A stretch of 64,000 nt of DNA from Enterovibrio norvegicus DSM 15893 (GTDB lineage: Bacteria > Pseudomonadota > Gammaproteobacteria > Enterobacterales > Vibrionaceae), in contig NZ_FOWR01000006.1 in NCBI RefSeq assembly GCF_900115495.1, positions 1-64,000 of the forward strand, read 5' to 3'. The notes below the pieces were generated by a model. The model was not told where the DNA came from and searched no databases. It saw nothing but the letters and a program-made list of their open reading frames with translations. This document shows positions 35,453-44,323 of the stretch, piece by piece; positions within the stretch are counted from its first letter, which is position 1; each line of letters begins with the position of its first letter. Made by a program: the position numbers and the translations under genes.

Positions 35453-38218
35453 TTACTTCGTCGATATAACGTCATAGGCTGGTCTCAGAATATTCTCAAA
35501 CTGCGTCTTCGCTGCAAAAATAGATGCTGCTAATGCGTTCAATTTTTCCAGGTCGATGCGCTTAACCACATCTTCCGGAGCCAGCAAACCTTCCACTCCA
35601 TACCCCCAAGTATCATAACGGGCAAGCGCACCAATCAATTGGTGACTGTCTCGGGTGATGCTGTTTATCTCACGGCTTAACTGAACGCCGGCATTGTTCC
35701 TCTCCTGCTGTGAAACAGGTCGCATCAGCTCGGCTTGTATAGCAGGCCATCGCCTTTGCAACTCTTCTTCTCGCTCAGGATCAATTAACGCGGTAAACAT
35801 CGCGACGAGTACTTTCTCTCCGTCCCAAGTCCACGCATAAAAGTACGGGTCGTAGTCAAACCCAAAACGCTCTCGCATAATGGCGTTATATCGTGCCTGA
35901 ATGACCCTATTGAGCATATCTTCTGCAAAAAATTGCTCCACATCTCGCCTTTTAACCTTCAATACAAAGATCTTCTCAATGTAGGTGCGGTATTCCGGTG
36001 AAGTGGCCAACACCACGCGACCGCCTTTCTCATGCAATACAACAGGAGAGATTTTCGATGGAGGTCTTTGCGTTGATAAACTTCCCAGGTAAGTCCCCGT
36101 TAGGTGCTGTATGACGCTCGGCGGCAAATCCGATGCAACATAGACTTTCATGTTACCGAGGTCAGCGAAAAGTCGCTGATAAACAGCAACCACATCGTTA
36201 AAGGTTAACTGCTCATAGTCTTCAAGGTTGAGCTGAGATTCGAAGGAATCATCGGGATACATAAGCTGCAAAGACGCGCGTTCAAACTCATCGTACGATG
36301 AAGATTTCACACTGTTTAAACGGGCAAGCAACCGCGATTTCTCTCGATAGAATGCCTGTTCGTCAGGCGCAATATGTTCAATCAAGAATCGAAGCGCATT
36401 CAATGACTCTGCCAAGGTATCACTGCTAGTAGATAACGCAATGTTATGGACGTTGGCGTACACAGAAGGGACGATGGAAGCACTGAGGCCATCAACATAG
36501 TGATAGAAATCGTTGAGATCAATGTCATCAACACTGCCTCGACGATAAGTTTCGTACAACATGTTAACCGCAGCGCGTTCTCGGCGCGTTAGCGATGACA
36601 AACCGCCCTTCGCCTGCAACACAACGTGGCTATACCCTGTTCCATCATCCATCTGATAGAAAGTGGTCGGCACGTCATTGGGTAGCATCCATTGATAAAG
36701 ATCGCGTGAGACTGCCTTAGGAGGAAAATCTGGGCTGACTACAGGGGTTGGTTGCGGCATTTGAACCTGTTTATATTCTATCGTTACATCTTCGCCAGCT
36801 TGCGCAACAGCGTCAAAGAAATCACGTTTGAGCGCATCGGCGCTCGCCAATGATTCACCTCTGCCATAAGCAATGGTGAGCGACATGGTGGATGGGGATA
36901 ACAGTTCGCGTAAACGTGCATTAATGTCTTCACGCAATAGCTCATTGAGAAAGCGTTGAAAGTTGTCATGTTCTTCAAAGGCATCTTGTGGCAAGCGATT
37001 GATATACAGATTGGACACGGCGTTTTCAGCGTTATCAATAGACGAATAGCTGTCCATTGAAAAATCGATGTTCTGATATTGTTCAAACAAAAGCTGGAAC
37101 TCACTCTCTCCAATGCCTATATCCCTCAGCGAGGCGAAATCTCGCGCAACCGCATCCACCACATCGTCTCGGGTTTGTTGGTTATGATCGACGGTGAATT
37201 CATACACATTCCAACCAGGCACAAACGACACATTGCTATACACACCATTATTGTTGATAGCGCGTCGGTCTAGTTGTTCTTCGAGTCGCAATTGAATCGC
37301 ATCTGTCACCATCCAATCAAGCCAACGCGCACGCTGTTCTTTCAGCGTGCTGGCAGGCGTGTACTGTCCTTCTTTGATGTTCACAACAATCGCGGGTGAC
37401 TGCCCTTGCTGACCTAAAACTGTCAGAGGAAACTGAAACCCTTCTTGGGCATCGGGCAATACGTGGCGTTCGGGGATGTTGCTTTCAGTCGGCAATGACG
37501 CAAAATCGTGATGGATCACTTGCTGCAACGCCAATGCATTCATGTCACCCACAACCACTAATTGCATCCGATTCGCGCTGTACCATTTTTTATAAAAACG
37601 GCTGAGCGATGTTGCATTTGCCTGTGTTAACGTTTGCTCAGTGCCGATAGGGTCTCTATCAACATAAGGCGTATCGTTTAGCACATCGTCGTACACTTGA
37701 AGCTGCCATGACGATTGGGCTTTGTTGTCCAACCGCCATTCGCCGAAGATCACCGCAATTTCGTTCTTCACCCCTTTTTCACCCAACGAAATGCCGTCAC
37801 CGATGTCCCTAAACCAGCGCAGCGCTTCATCAAGCTTCTCATCATCGGGCAACGACAGTTGATACACAGTCCGCCCGTAATCCGTCACAGCGTTGATGTC
37901 TGGCCCGAATTGCACGCCCACAGCTGCAAATTCGTTGAATACCGAATTGTTCGGAAAATGTGTCGTGCCATTAAACGCCATATGCTCGATAAAATGCGCA
38001 TAGCCACGTTCATTTTCACGTTCGTTAAGGCTTCCCACATTGACGATAAGGCGCAACTCTACGTCTTGCCCTTCAATGGGATACAGGTGGTAGCGAAAAC
38101 CATTGGGTAAGGTTTCAGAAATCCAATGCTGGTCGGTTGTTAACGGTGGTGAAATGGAAAGAGACGAGCAACCAACCAGTAGCAAAACCATCAGTAAAGA
38201 GGGAATGCGAAAGCGCAT
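35453..38218 (-). CDS. M16-family zinc metalloprotease lipoprotein (PqqL/insulinase type)
   Basis: About 921 residues. A signal peptide with lipobox VGCSS marks a lipoprotein. The inverted zinc motif HFIEH is in RGYAHFIEHMAFNGT, with the third ligand Glu downstream in the KNEIAVIFGEWR region. Four M16 domains are implied by length: an active N-terminal half and an inactive C-terminal half (from about 500) with LARYDTWGYG near the end. It should degrade peptides in the periplasm or at the membrane. The ATG at 38216-38218 has AGGA seven bases upstream, better than a start ten codons earlier. It stands alone on the minus strand. Confidence 0.9.
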   Translation of the reverse strand: MRFRIPSLLMVLLLVGCSSLSISPPLTTDQHWISETLPNGFRYHLYPIEGQDVELRLIVNVGSLNERENERGYAHFIEHMAFNGTTHFPNNSVFNEFAAVGVQFGPDINAVTDYGRTVYQLSLPDDEKLDEALRWFRDIGDGISLGEKGVKNEIAVIFGEWRLDNKAQSSWQLQVYDDVLNDTPYVDRDPIGTEQTLTQANATSLSRFYKKWYSANRMQLVVVGDMNALALQQVIHHDFASLPTESNIPERHVLPDAQEGFQFPLTVLGQQGQSPAIVVNIKEGQYTPASTLKEQRARWLDWMVTDAIQLRLEEQLDRRAINNNGVYSNVSFVPGWNVYEFTVDHNQQTRDDVVDAVARDFASLRDIGIGESEFQLLFEQYQNIDFSMDSYSSIDNAENAVSNLYINRLPQDAFEEHDNFQRFLNELLREDINARLRELLSPSTMSLTIAYGRGESLASADALKRDFFDAVAQAGEDVTIEYKQVQMPQPTPVVSPDFPPKAVSRDLYQWMLPNDVPTTFYQMDDGTGYSHVVLQAKGGLSSLTRRERAAVNMLYETYRRGSVDDIDLNDFYHYVDGLSASIVPSVYANVHNIALSTSSDTLAESLNALRFLIEHIAPDEQAFYREKSRLLARLNSVKSSSYDEFERASLQLMYPDDSFESQLNLEDYEQLTFNDVVAVYQRLFADLGNMKVYVASDLPPSVIQHLTGTYLGSLSTQRPPSKISPVVLHEKGGRVVLATSPEYRTYIEKIFVLKVKRRDVEQFFAEDMLNRVIQARYNAIMRERFGFDYDPYFYAWTWDGEKVLVAMFTALIDPEREEELQRRWPAIQAELMRPVSQQERNNAGVQLSREINSITRDSHQLIGALARYDTWGYGVEGLLAPEDVVKRIDLEKLNALAASIFAAKTQFENILRPAYDVISTK

Positions 38219-38330
38219 GGCGTTTCCTAAATAAATTCTTCTATGCATTAAGACATAGGCAAGGCAGGAATAATTGCAACGGCAAACGCCTGATTACGTG
38301 TAAAAACCGGTGCTTTAGGTAGCAAATACG

Positions 38331-38359
38331 AAAAACGGGCGACAGACGTCGCCCGTTTT
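38331..38359. terminator. Terminator of phhA-phhB
   Basis: AAAACGGGCGAC and GTCGCCCGTTTT pair over 12 bp around AGAC, 53 bases after the phhB stop on the minus strand. Confidence 0.85.
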
Positions 38360-38411
38360 CTGGTGTCGATTCTTACCACGTTGCTCGCTGCCTTCGTCAA
38401 ACGTCAGTGAG

Positions 38412-38750
38412 CTATCGCAGCAATGCATCTGTTTTCGCGGCACAAATGAAATCGTTCTTGTGAAGCCCTTTGATTTTATGTGTCCACCACGTCACAGACA
38501 CCTTTCCCCACTCCAACAATATGGCGGGATGATGCCCTTCCGCCTCAGCAAGCGTTGCAACTTCGTTCGAGAACGCCCACGCCAGTTTGAAGTTTTTAAA
38601 TGTGAATTCGCGGTGTAGCTGGTCGATACCGTCAACCGTGATCACTTCCCAATCAGGAATACTGGCTTGTAGTGCCGAGGCTTCATCTTGCTCAACACGA
38701 GGAGCATCTGCTCGGCAAGCTTCACATTGCAATTCATGTAAATTTGTCAT
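38412..38750 (-). CDS. phhB: Pterin-4-alpha-carbinolamine dehydratase
   Basis: 112 residues, the family length. The active-site region [21 protein letters not shown] holds the two adjacent histidines and the later one. It dehydrates 4a-hydroxytetrahydrobiopterin to recycle the pterin cofactor used by phenylalanine hydroxylase and may also regulate phhA. It lies 11 bases after phhA in the same operon. The N-terminal extension ([20 protein letters not shown]) has two Cys and is common in bacterial PhhB. Confidence 0.95.
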   Translation of the reverse strand: MTNLHELQCEACRADAPRVEQDEASALQASIPDWEVITVDGIDQLHREFTFKNFKLAWAFSNEVATLAEAEGHHPAILLEWGKVSVTWWTHKIKGLHKNDFICAAKTDALLR

Positions 38751-38761
38751 GGTTTCCTTCC

Positions 38762-39553
38762 CTATTGCGCCATTTTGACGGGATGTAATGGTGAATGTAG
38801 ACCCAAAGCCATGGCTTGATGCACACGGGCCATTAAATCCATATGCGTAAAGCTAAACAATGTTTCGAGATCGCTGAGATAAAAATAGATGGGTTGTAAA
38901 ATATCGATACGATAAGGTGTTCTCATCACATCTACGATGTCGAGCGGTTTGTAGATTGCTTGCTCACTGGAAAAGGCATAGTCCGTTTCTGCGGGTGACG
39001 ACAAAATCCCTCCACCATAAATGGAGCGTTGCCCTTTGTGTTGAATCAAACCGAACTCCACCGTGAACCAATAAAGCCGTGCTAAATACACCCGCTCTTC
39101 TTGACTCGCCGTCGCACCTAAACGCCCGTATGTTTGCGTAAATGCGGCAAACGCGGGATTGGTTAACATCGCGCAATGCCCAAACACCTCGTGGAAGAAG
39201 TCTGGCTCTTGCAGGTAATCCATGTCTTTCTCCGTGCGCAAAAACGTCGCGACGGGGAATTTCTTTTCAGACAGCAAAGTAAAGAAACGGTCGAAATCAA
39301 TCAACGCGGGTACAGGCTCGAGATGCCAACCTGTGGTATCCCCCAACACCGTATTGATGTCAGCGATTTGTGGCGCATGATGATGAGGAAGATCTAACAG
39401 ATTTAGACCATCAAAATATGCGCTGCATGCTTTGTCTTTGATACAGCCAAGCTGACGAGAAACCAAGTGTTCCCAAACGCCGTTTTCTTCTGCACTCCAA
39501 TGTATCTTCCCGAATACATCGAGGGGTTTTGACGCGTATTGACGTGTTTTCAT
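38762..39553 (-). CDS. phhA: Phenylalanine-4-hydroxylase
   Basis: 263 residues, the size of monomeric bacterial phenylalanine hydroxylases. The non-heme iron ligands are in [13 protein letters not shown] (two His), with the Glu ligand in [11 protein letters not shown]. The pterin-side motif [19 protein letters not shown] precedes it. It converts phenylalanine to tyrosine with tetrahydropterin and O2. It is the first gene of phhA-phhB, with a TyrR/PhhR-like box 93 bases upstream. It is divergent from an EAL gene across 303 bases. Confidence 0.96.
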   Translation of the reverse strand: MKTRQYASKPLDVFGKIHWSAEENGVWEHLVSRQLGCIKDKACSAYFDGLNLLDLPHHHAPQIADINTVLGDTTGWHLEPVPALIDFDRFFTLLSEKKFPVATFLRTEKDMDYLQEPDFFHEVFGHCAMLTNPAFAAFTQTYGRLGATASQEERVYLARLYWFTVEFGLIQHKGQRSIYGGGILSSPAETDYAFSSEQAIYKPLDIVDVMRTPYRIDILQPIYFYLSDLETLFSFTHMDLMARVHQAMALGLHSPLHPVKMAQ

Positions 39554-39645
39554 TTCACGCCTCCCAAGAGTTTCCGTGCCTAAATCTACGATAGACAGCC
39601 ACGTTACATTCGTCAGAAAAACGGCGAGGATACGGTATGAAACAG

Positions 39646-39663
39646 TGTAAGTTTTTATTTACG
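39646..39663. promoter_or_regulatory. TyrR/PhhR-type box upstream of phhA
   Basis: TGTAAG-N6-TTTACG matches the TyrR box TGTAAA-N6-TTTACA at 10 of 12 defined positions. TyrR or its Pseudomonas relative PhhR activates phhA in response to aromatic amino acids. It lies 93 bases upstream of the phhA start, at the right distance for activation. The site is a symmetrical match read by eye. Confidence 0.55.
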
Positions 39664-39856
39664 AATCAGTAAACATCGGGGAACTTGCGATTTTCTCATG
39701 TCAATTTACCGTTTCATGCTTTCAAGTTAAGTTGTCCATTATTGAGACGATCATGGCAGGAGATCACAATAATTCGATATCGAAATGAATGTTTGTTTTT
39801 GCAAATCGATTCTTTAACGTAAGATTCTTTGCAGCGATTTTAGAGGTAGGAAATCC

Positions 39857-40687
39857 GTGGTAAAGCACCTAAGGACAAGAAGTGATTTTGAAAAGTGTCT
39901 GAGAGCCGGAAACAACGGCGATCTCATTGCTATTTTCAATGGGTTTCATCTTCGCAGCGTTTACCAGCCCATTTTTCGTAGAGACAATTCTATCCTCGGT
40001 TTTGAAGCGCTTGTTCGAGTCCAAGACGAACAAGGAAACAACCTTTGTCCCGCAGAACTCTTTCGCTACCTTTTACCCACCGATGAAGCATTTTCCGACC
40101 AAATTAGCGTCGATAAACTCGCCCGCGTTATTCATCTAAGAAACTTCGCCAGACACGCAGGACAGCATTGGATTTTCCTCAATATGCTACCTTCATCGGC
40201 CGTTGCCTCCATCGAAAAATTTTCCAGCCAACAGTTGATGGTTGAACGTCTCGCTGAACTCTCAATCCCTCGCGCTCACGTCGTGCTTGAGGTGGTTGAA
40301 CACCTACACGATGACAGCAAACGCCTCTCTTTTGCCACGCACCAGTCTGTCAAAAATGGGTTCAAAATTGCCATTGATGACTATGGCGTGGATGGATCGC
40401 AAGAAGAACGTGTTCGCCAGATGAACCCAAGCATCATGAAGATCGATCGCTCACTACTGAGAAGCTACATTGAAGGCGATCAAGACCCGATACACCGCGC
40501 AATTGCCCTCGCTAAACAAGTCAACGCGCAAGTGTTGGTAGAAGGTGTAGAAGACAAGCAAGAATACGATGCGATGTTGGCACTTGAAATTGATTACTTT
40601 CAAGGATTCTACCTAGGTATGCCGAAATCCATTAACGAGTATTTTCCAGCGAACACCGTTGGCGTGAGTTGCCCAAGCAGTGCCTGA
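39857..40687 (+). CDS. EAL-domain c-di-GMP phosphodiesterase
   Basis: 276 residues, essentially one EAL domain after a short N-terminus. The catalytic set appears intact: FEALVR (EAL), FLNMLPSSA (Asn), LEVVEH (Glu), AIDDYGVDGS (DD), IMKIDRSLL (Lys and Asp), VEGVEDK (Glu) and YFQGFYLGMP (Gln). It is likely to hydrolyse c-di-GMP to pGpG in the cytoplasm. No membrane segment or sensor domain is visible apart from about 35 N-terminal residues. The start is a GTG with AGGA six bases upstream. It is divergent from phhA and has no operon partner. Confidence 0.88.
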   Translation: MVKHLRTRSDFEKCLRAGNNGDLIAIFNGFHLRSVYQPIFRRDNSILGFEALVRVQDEQGNNLCPAELFRYLLPTDEAFSDQISVDKLARVIHLRNFARHAGQHWIFLNMLPSSAVASIEKFSSQQLMVERLAELSIPRAHVVLEVVEHLHDDSKRLSFATHQSVKNGFKIAIDDYGVDGSQEERVRQMNPSIMKIDRSLLRSYIEGDQDPIHRAIALAKQVNAQVLVEGVEDKQEYDAMLALEIDYFQGFYLGMPKSINEYFPANTVGVSCPSSA

Positions 40688-40757
40688 ATCTTTTCGCTCC
40701 CATCACACCGGGCTCTCTGAATAAGCACCGATCAAAACGTCTTAGCACCTCAAGCAT

Positions 40758-40805
40758 TATACCCAAACAACCTGAAGATGCTCGATTTCAGGTTGTTTGG
40801 GTATA
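40758..40805. repeat. Long perfect hairpin (19-bp stem), possible intergenic repeat element
   Basis: TATACCCAAACAACCTGAA (40758-40776) pairs perfectly with its complement (40787-40805) around a 10-base loop, with flanking A and T. It sits in the 341-base gap between the EAL gene and the TctD-like gene. It could be a terminator or a small palindromic repeat. A related half copy, TACCCAAGCAACTGAA, is at about 45412-45427, suggesting a dispersed family. Confidence 0.65.
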
Positions 40806-41028
40806 TGTTCATTTGAATGCCGACTTCCTAGGTTTTCCTTTCTCCTTTTTCTGACGGCTAGCCTGTCTCCTTTCTCTAGCATCCCTGTATAGCCGTCGCT
40901 ACCAAGCGAACATTTCCACTATTTTAAACTTGAGAAACGTGCGCAGCGCACGCAACAAACCATTGTAATTAACCATTTAGAAACCAATACTTAACATTCA
41001 ACTCTCTACTATCCGAGTCGGTAATACG

Positions 41029-41694
41029 GTGCGAGTACTCATTGTTGAAGATGACAGATTGATCAGTGAAGCGCTTGAACAACGGTTTTCCAAGCAAGGC
41101 CATGCTGTGGATTGCGCGTATGATGGCGATGTGGCGTATGCCATGGTTAATCAAACAGAATTCGACCTTATTATTCTTGATCTCAACCTTCCGCATAAAT
41201 CCGGCGAGCAGATAACCAAGAAAATCCGTCGCGCCTCTGACTGCCCTATTTTGATTTTGACCGCGCGAACCGAGGTGCAAGATCGCATCTCTTTGTTGGA
41301 TTTAGGGGCGGACGACTATATCACCAAACCCTTTGATTTAGGTGAGCTGGAAGCAAGGTGTCGCGCCATAGTGCGTCGTCGACAAGGCTCCGACCAAAAT
41401 AACCTGCAGTTTGGAGACATCGAATTCGACCCAGCGAGTTGCAAGGTCTTTGTGAAAGGGCATGAAGTGATTCTTAAACAACGAGAACTGCGCCTTTTAG
41501 AGATTTTTCTCGGACATACAAACCGTGTGATGAGCAAAGAAGAATTGATCGATCACCTTTACGGCTTTGATGACACGCCCAATCTCAATGCGATAGAAAC
41601 CTATGTCGGTCGCCTGCGTAAAGCACTCGCAGGCAGCGACGTGGAAATAAAAACCCTTCGTGGCTTAGGTTACGTCATCGACAAAACGGCATAG
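41029..41694 (+). CDS. tctD: TctD-like OmpR-family response regulator
   Basis: 221 residues. The receiver domain has VEDDRLI, the phospho-Asp in LIILDLNLPHKSG, the switch Thr in ILILTARTEVQD and the conserved Lys in YITKPFDLGELEAR. The winged-helix domain (about 125-218) has VILKQRELRLLEIFL, a recognition helix, and LNAIETYVGRLRKALAG. The start is a GTG with a weak site. It overlaps nothing and precedes a TctE-like kinase by two bases. By family it activates tricarboxylate transport genes; the promoters carrying TGACAG repeats at 44255 and 45705 are candidate targets. Confidence 0.9.
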   Translation: MRVLIVEDDRLISEALEQRFSKQGHAVDCAYDGDVAYAMVNQTEFDLIILDLNLPHKSGEQITKKIRRASDCPILILTARTEVQDRISLLDLGADDYITKPFDLGELEARCRAIVRRRQGSDQNNLQFGDIEFDPASCKVFVKGHEVILKQRELRLLEIFLGHTNRVMSKEELIDHLYGFDDTPNLNAIETYVGRLRKALAGSDVEIKTLRGLGYVIDKTA

Positions 41695-41696
41695 CC

Positions 41697-43157
41697 ATGT
41701 CTTCATTTTTGTCTCGATTTCCCCGCCTTCCCTTTAGTGATGAATACTGGTCCAGCAAAAGCCTTCGCTTTCAATTGCTGACATCGGCCTTCGCCCTTTT
41801 GTTTGCAATCAGTGTTATAACGCTCTGGGCAGCCAACCGCTACGCGCACCACACCGCACAACTGTCTTACGATCGCTCACTCAGCGGCTCCGCCGTGCAA
41901 ATTCTTGATAACGTCCGTTACGTGAACCTCAATTGGAACGTTGATATACCGATTTCTTCGTTTAAGGTTCTCGCACAATCTCCACGGGATCGGGTGTTGT
42001 ACTTGGTGGTCACGGAAGATCTGTTCGTGGTCACGGGGTATCGCGAACTGTTAACTCATGACATTGTTCGAACGCGCGTCGAAAACCACCAGCCCTCGTT
42101 GGAACCAAAAGCCGATTTTTTTGACGTGCACTACTCAGGCGATGCCTTTCGCTTCACCATCATCAGTAACTCTGTCAACACCCCCAATGGGTTGAAAGAC
42201 GTGATGGTCTTAGTAGGTCAAACCCTCGAATCACGTTTAGCCTTGAAAAAGGAAATCACCTTCCAAGCGCAAAATCTGGTGGGATTGGTGATCCTCAGTG
42301 CGATGTTTCTCGTCTTGCTCTCCACGTGGAAAATCATTCGTCCGATTCGAAGCATCAACCGAAAAATAGCCAAACGTTCGACTGTCGACCTCACGCCCAT
42401 TAGTTTGCAAGGCCCGCTGGAAGTCGATCACCTCATCACAACCATCAACCGATTTATGGCACAGCTGGATACCACACTGCGTAATTTAAAGAACTTCACG
42501 GGTGAAGCGGCACACCAATTGAAAACGCCCTTATCAGGATTGAAAGCGCAAGCTGAACTTGCCATCAATTCGAACCAAGATCCTGAAACAGAGCGCTATT
42601 TAGAAAACGTACTCCACGCTTGCAACCATTTAGACCGCACCATCACCCAGCTGCTTAACCAAGCCACGATCACCCATCGTCACCGAAGCATGATGCCCGC
42701 GCGCATTGATCTCAACCAACACGTTAAACAAGTGTGCCGAGACCTAGCAATTCATGCCTTGTCCCAGAAAGTTGAGCTCAGTTATGAAGAATCCATGCAC
42801 ATTTACGTTAATGGCGATGACTACGCACTAACGCAGATGCTGCTCAACCTGATTGAAAACGCTATCAAGTACAGCCCAGAAAACAGCACCATTGATATTC
42901 TCATCCATCAAGATGTCGGGAATGCGGTGCTGACCATTCGAGACCACGGCCAAGGGATTGATGAAAAAGACAAGCCCCATGTGTTTGAGCGGTTCTACCG
43001 AAGCCCGAATAACACCAGCCAAGGGACAGGGCTTGGCATGGCCATCGCGTTGGAGGTCGCCAACAATTTTAATGCCGTATTGTCTTTAGAAGACACAGAC
43101 CCTTCAGGGCTGACGGTAAATGTCGCTTTCCCTTACGGACATTGGAGCCACCAATGA
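41697..43157 (+). CDS. tctE: TctE-like sensor histidine kinase
   Basis: 486 residues. A helix at about 25-48 and another at about 190-210 flank a periplasmic sensor. A HAMP-like linker follows. The H box is FTGEAAHQLKTPLSGL, with an N box (LLNLIENAIKYSP), G1 (RDHGQGID), and G2 GTGLGMAIALEVAN. It phosphorylates the TctD-like regulator in response to a tricarboxylate-type signal. Its last four bases overlap the next gene (ATGA), coupling it to a solute-binding protein. Confidence 0.9.
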   Translation: MSSFLSRFPRLPFSDEYWSSKSLRFQLLTSAFALLFAISVITLWAANRYAHHTAQLSYDRSLSGSAVQILDNVRYVNLNWNVDIPISSFKVLAQSPRDRVLYLVVTEDLFVVTGYRELLTHDIVRTRVENHQPSLEPKADFFDVHYSGDAFRFTIISNSVNTPNGLKDVMVLVGQTLESRLALKKEITFQAQNLVGLVILSAMFLVLLSTWKIIRPIRSINRKIAKRSTVDLTPISLQGPLEVDHLITTINRFMAQLDTTLRNLKNFTGEAAHQLKTPLSGLKAQAELAINSNQDPETERYLENVLHACNHLDRTITQLLNQATITHRHRSMMPARIDLNQHVKQVCRDLAIHALSQKVELSYEESMHIYVNGDDYALTQMLLNLIENAIKYSPENSTIDILIHQDVGNAVLTIRDHGQGIDEKDKPHVFERFYRSPNNTSQGTGLGMAIALEVANNFNAVLSLEDTDPSGLTVNVAFPYGHWSHQ

Positions 43158-44236
43158 AGGATTATTCCATCACGTTCAAACGGGCTTTCTTTGCATCTTG
43201 CGTAACGGTGCTTTCGTTGTGTGGGTCACCGTCTTTGGCGAAAGAGAGTGACCAAACGACGCTTCGTATTTATGCAGCGGCCTATTTGTCAGAAATGCAG
43301 CCTTTGCTTGATGATTTTCAGCAGCAATATCCACGCATCACACTCGAATACAAAGCCATCAGCAGTAACACCTTAGACCGATACATACGCACCCAAGCGT
43401 CGCCCCAGCCCGACATCACGATTAGCTCAGTGATGGATTTGCAGTTCCGACTCGTTAACGATGGGTTTGCACTGCAATACGCCCCGCCTACTGGGCGTCT
43501 GCCTAACCAAATTAACCATTTGCCATCATGGGCGGTTTGGCGTGAAGAGCTATATGGCTTCAGCTATGAGCCCGCGGTAATAGTGCTGAACAAAGCGTTT
43601 ATGGAAGGGAAAGTCGTCCCCAAAAATCGCGTCGAATTGTTGAGTTTTATTCGTCGCTACAGCGCAGAACTCACCGGAAAGATCGGCACCTTTGATATTC
43701 GAGAAGTGGGCATTGGGTATCTGTTGTGGTCTTTTGAGCGGATTCAAGCCACAAACTACGGTCAGATTTTAGAGCTTTTCAAAAGCCACTATGCGCGCAC
43801 CTTTCCAAGCTCTGCTTCCATGTTAACGGCACTGCATGATGAAGAGATTCTGCTGGCGTATAACATCATGGGTTCGTATGCCAAGTCGTGGGAAGAGAAG
43901 TATCAAGATGTCATCATTGTGGCAGCAGAGGACTACACGCCCGTGGTGATTCGTTCCGCCTTCATCAACAAAACAACCCAAAACCCTAAGGCCGCGAAAC
44001 AGTTCCTAAGCTATCTGGTCTCCAACCGCGGACAACGCTTAATGTCGGAGCAAACCAACATGCCACCTATCCGTTTGGATATAAACAGTCCCAAATCGGC
44101 AACTTTTATGCGTAAGGTCTTGGTTGATCAGTTAAAACCCATTCCCCTCGATGTCACCCTGCTGGTCAATTCAGACCAAAATAAACGCGAGATTGTCATT
44201 ACTGAATGGGAAAACGCGTTAAAGGAATTTGAATAA
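43154..44236 (+). CDS. Periplasmic solute-binding protein (ABC-type, PgtC/AfuA-like), third component of the TctDE system
   Basis: About 360 residues with an N-terminal signal peptide ending near SLAKES. The mature part has TTLRIYAAAYLSEMQPLLDDF, PDITISSVMDLQFRLV, WREELYGFSYEPAVIVLNKAF, AYNIMGSYAKSW and KAAKQFLSYLVSNRGQRLM, typical of iron/phosphonate-like periplasmic binding proteins. No ABC permease or ATPase is nearby. Translational coupling to tctE suggests that it feeds signal to the kinase, as PgtC does in the phosphoglycerate system. I chose the ATG at 43154 with GGAG six bases upstream, over a TTG at 43142. The ligand is unknown. Confidence 0.8.
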   Translation: MKDYSITFKRAFFASCVTVLSLCGSPSLAKESDQTTLRIYAAAYLSEMQPLLDDFQQQYPRITLEYKAISSNTLDRYIRTQASPQPDITISSVMDLQFRLVNDGFALQYAPPTGRLPNQINHLPSWAVWREELYGFSYEPAVIVLNKAFMEGKVVPKNRVELLSFIRRYSAELTGKIGTFDIREVGIGYLLWSFERIQATNYGQILELFKSHYARTFPSSASMLTALHDEEILLAYNIMGSYAKSWEEKYQDVIIVAAEDYTPVVIRSAFINKTTQNPKAAKQFLSYLVSNRGQRLMSEQTNMPPIRLDINSPKSATFMRKVLVDQLKPIPLDVTLLVNSDQNKREIVITEWENALKEFE

Positions 44237-44254
44237 TCGACCCTCGCGCTCACC

Positions 44255-44277
44255 GATGACAGCTTGCTGACAGTTTC
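44255..44277. promoter_or_regulatory. Candidate TctD box before the PrpF-like gene
   Basis: A direct repeat TGACAG-N5-TGACAG with flanks (GA before, TTTC after) is located 46 bases before the PrpF-like start. The 23-base stretch differs from the one before tctC at only three positions. Spacing of 11 bases between repeat starts fits an OmpR-type dimer bound to one face of DNA. Confidence 0.6.
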
Positions 44278-44323
44278 ATTTTTTAACCTTTGGCCATAGG
44301 TAACACGGCAAAGGAGTTGAAAC

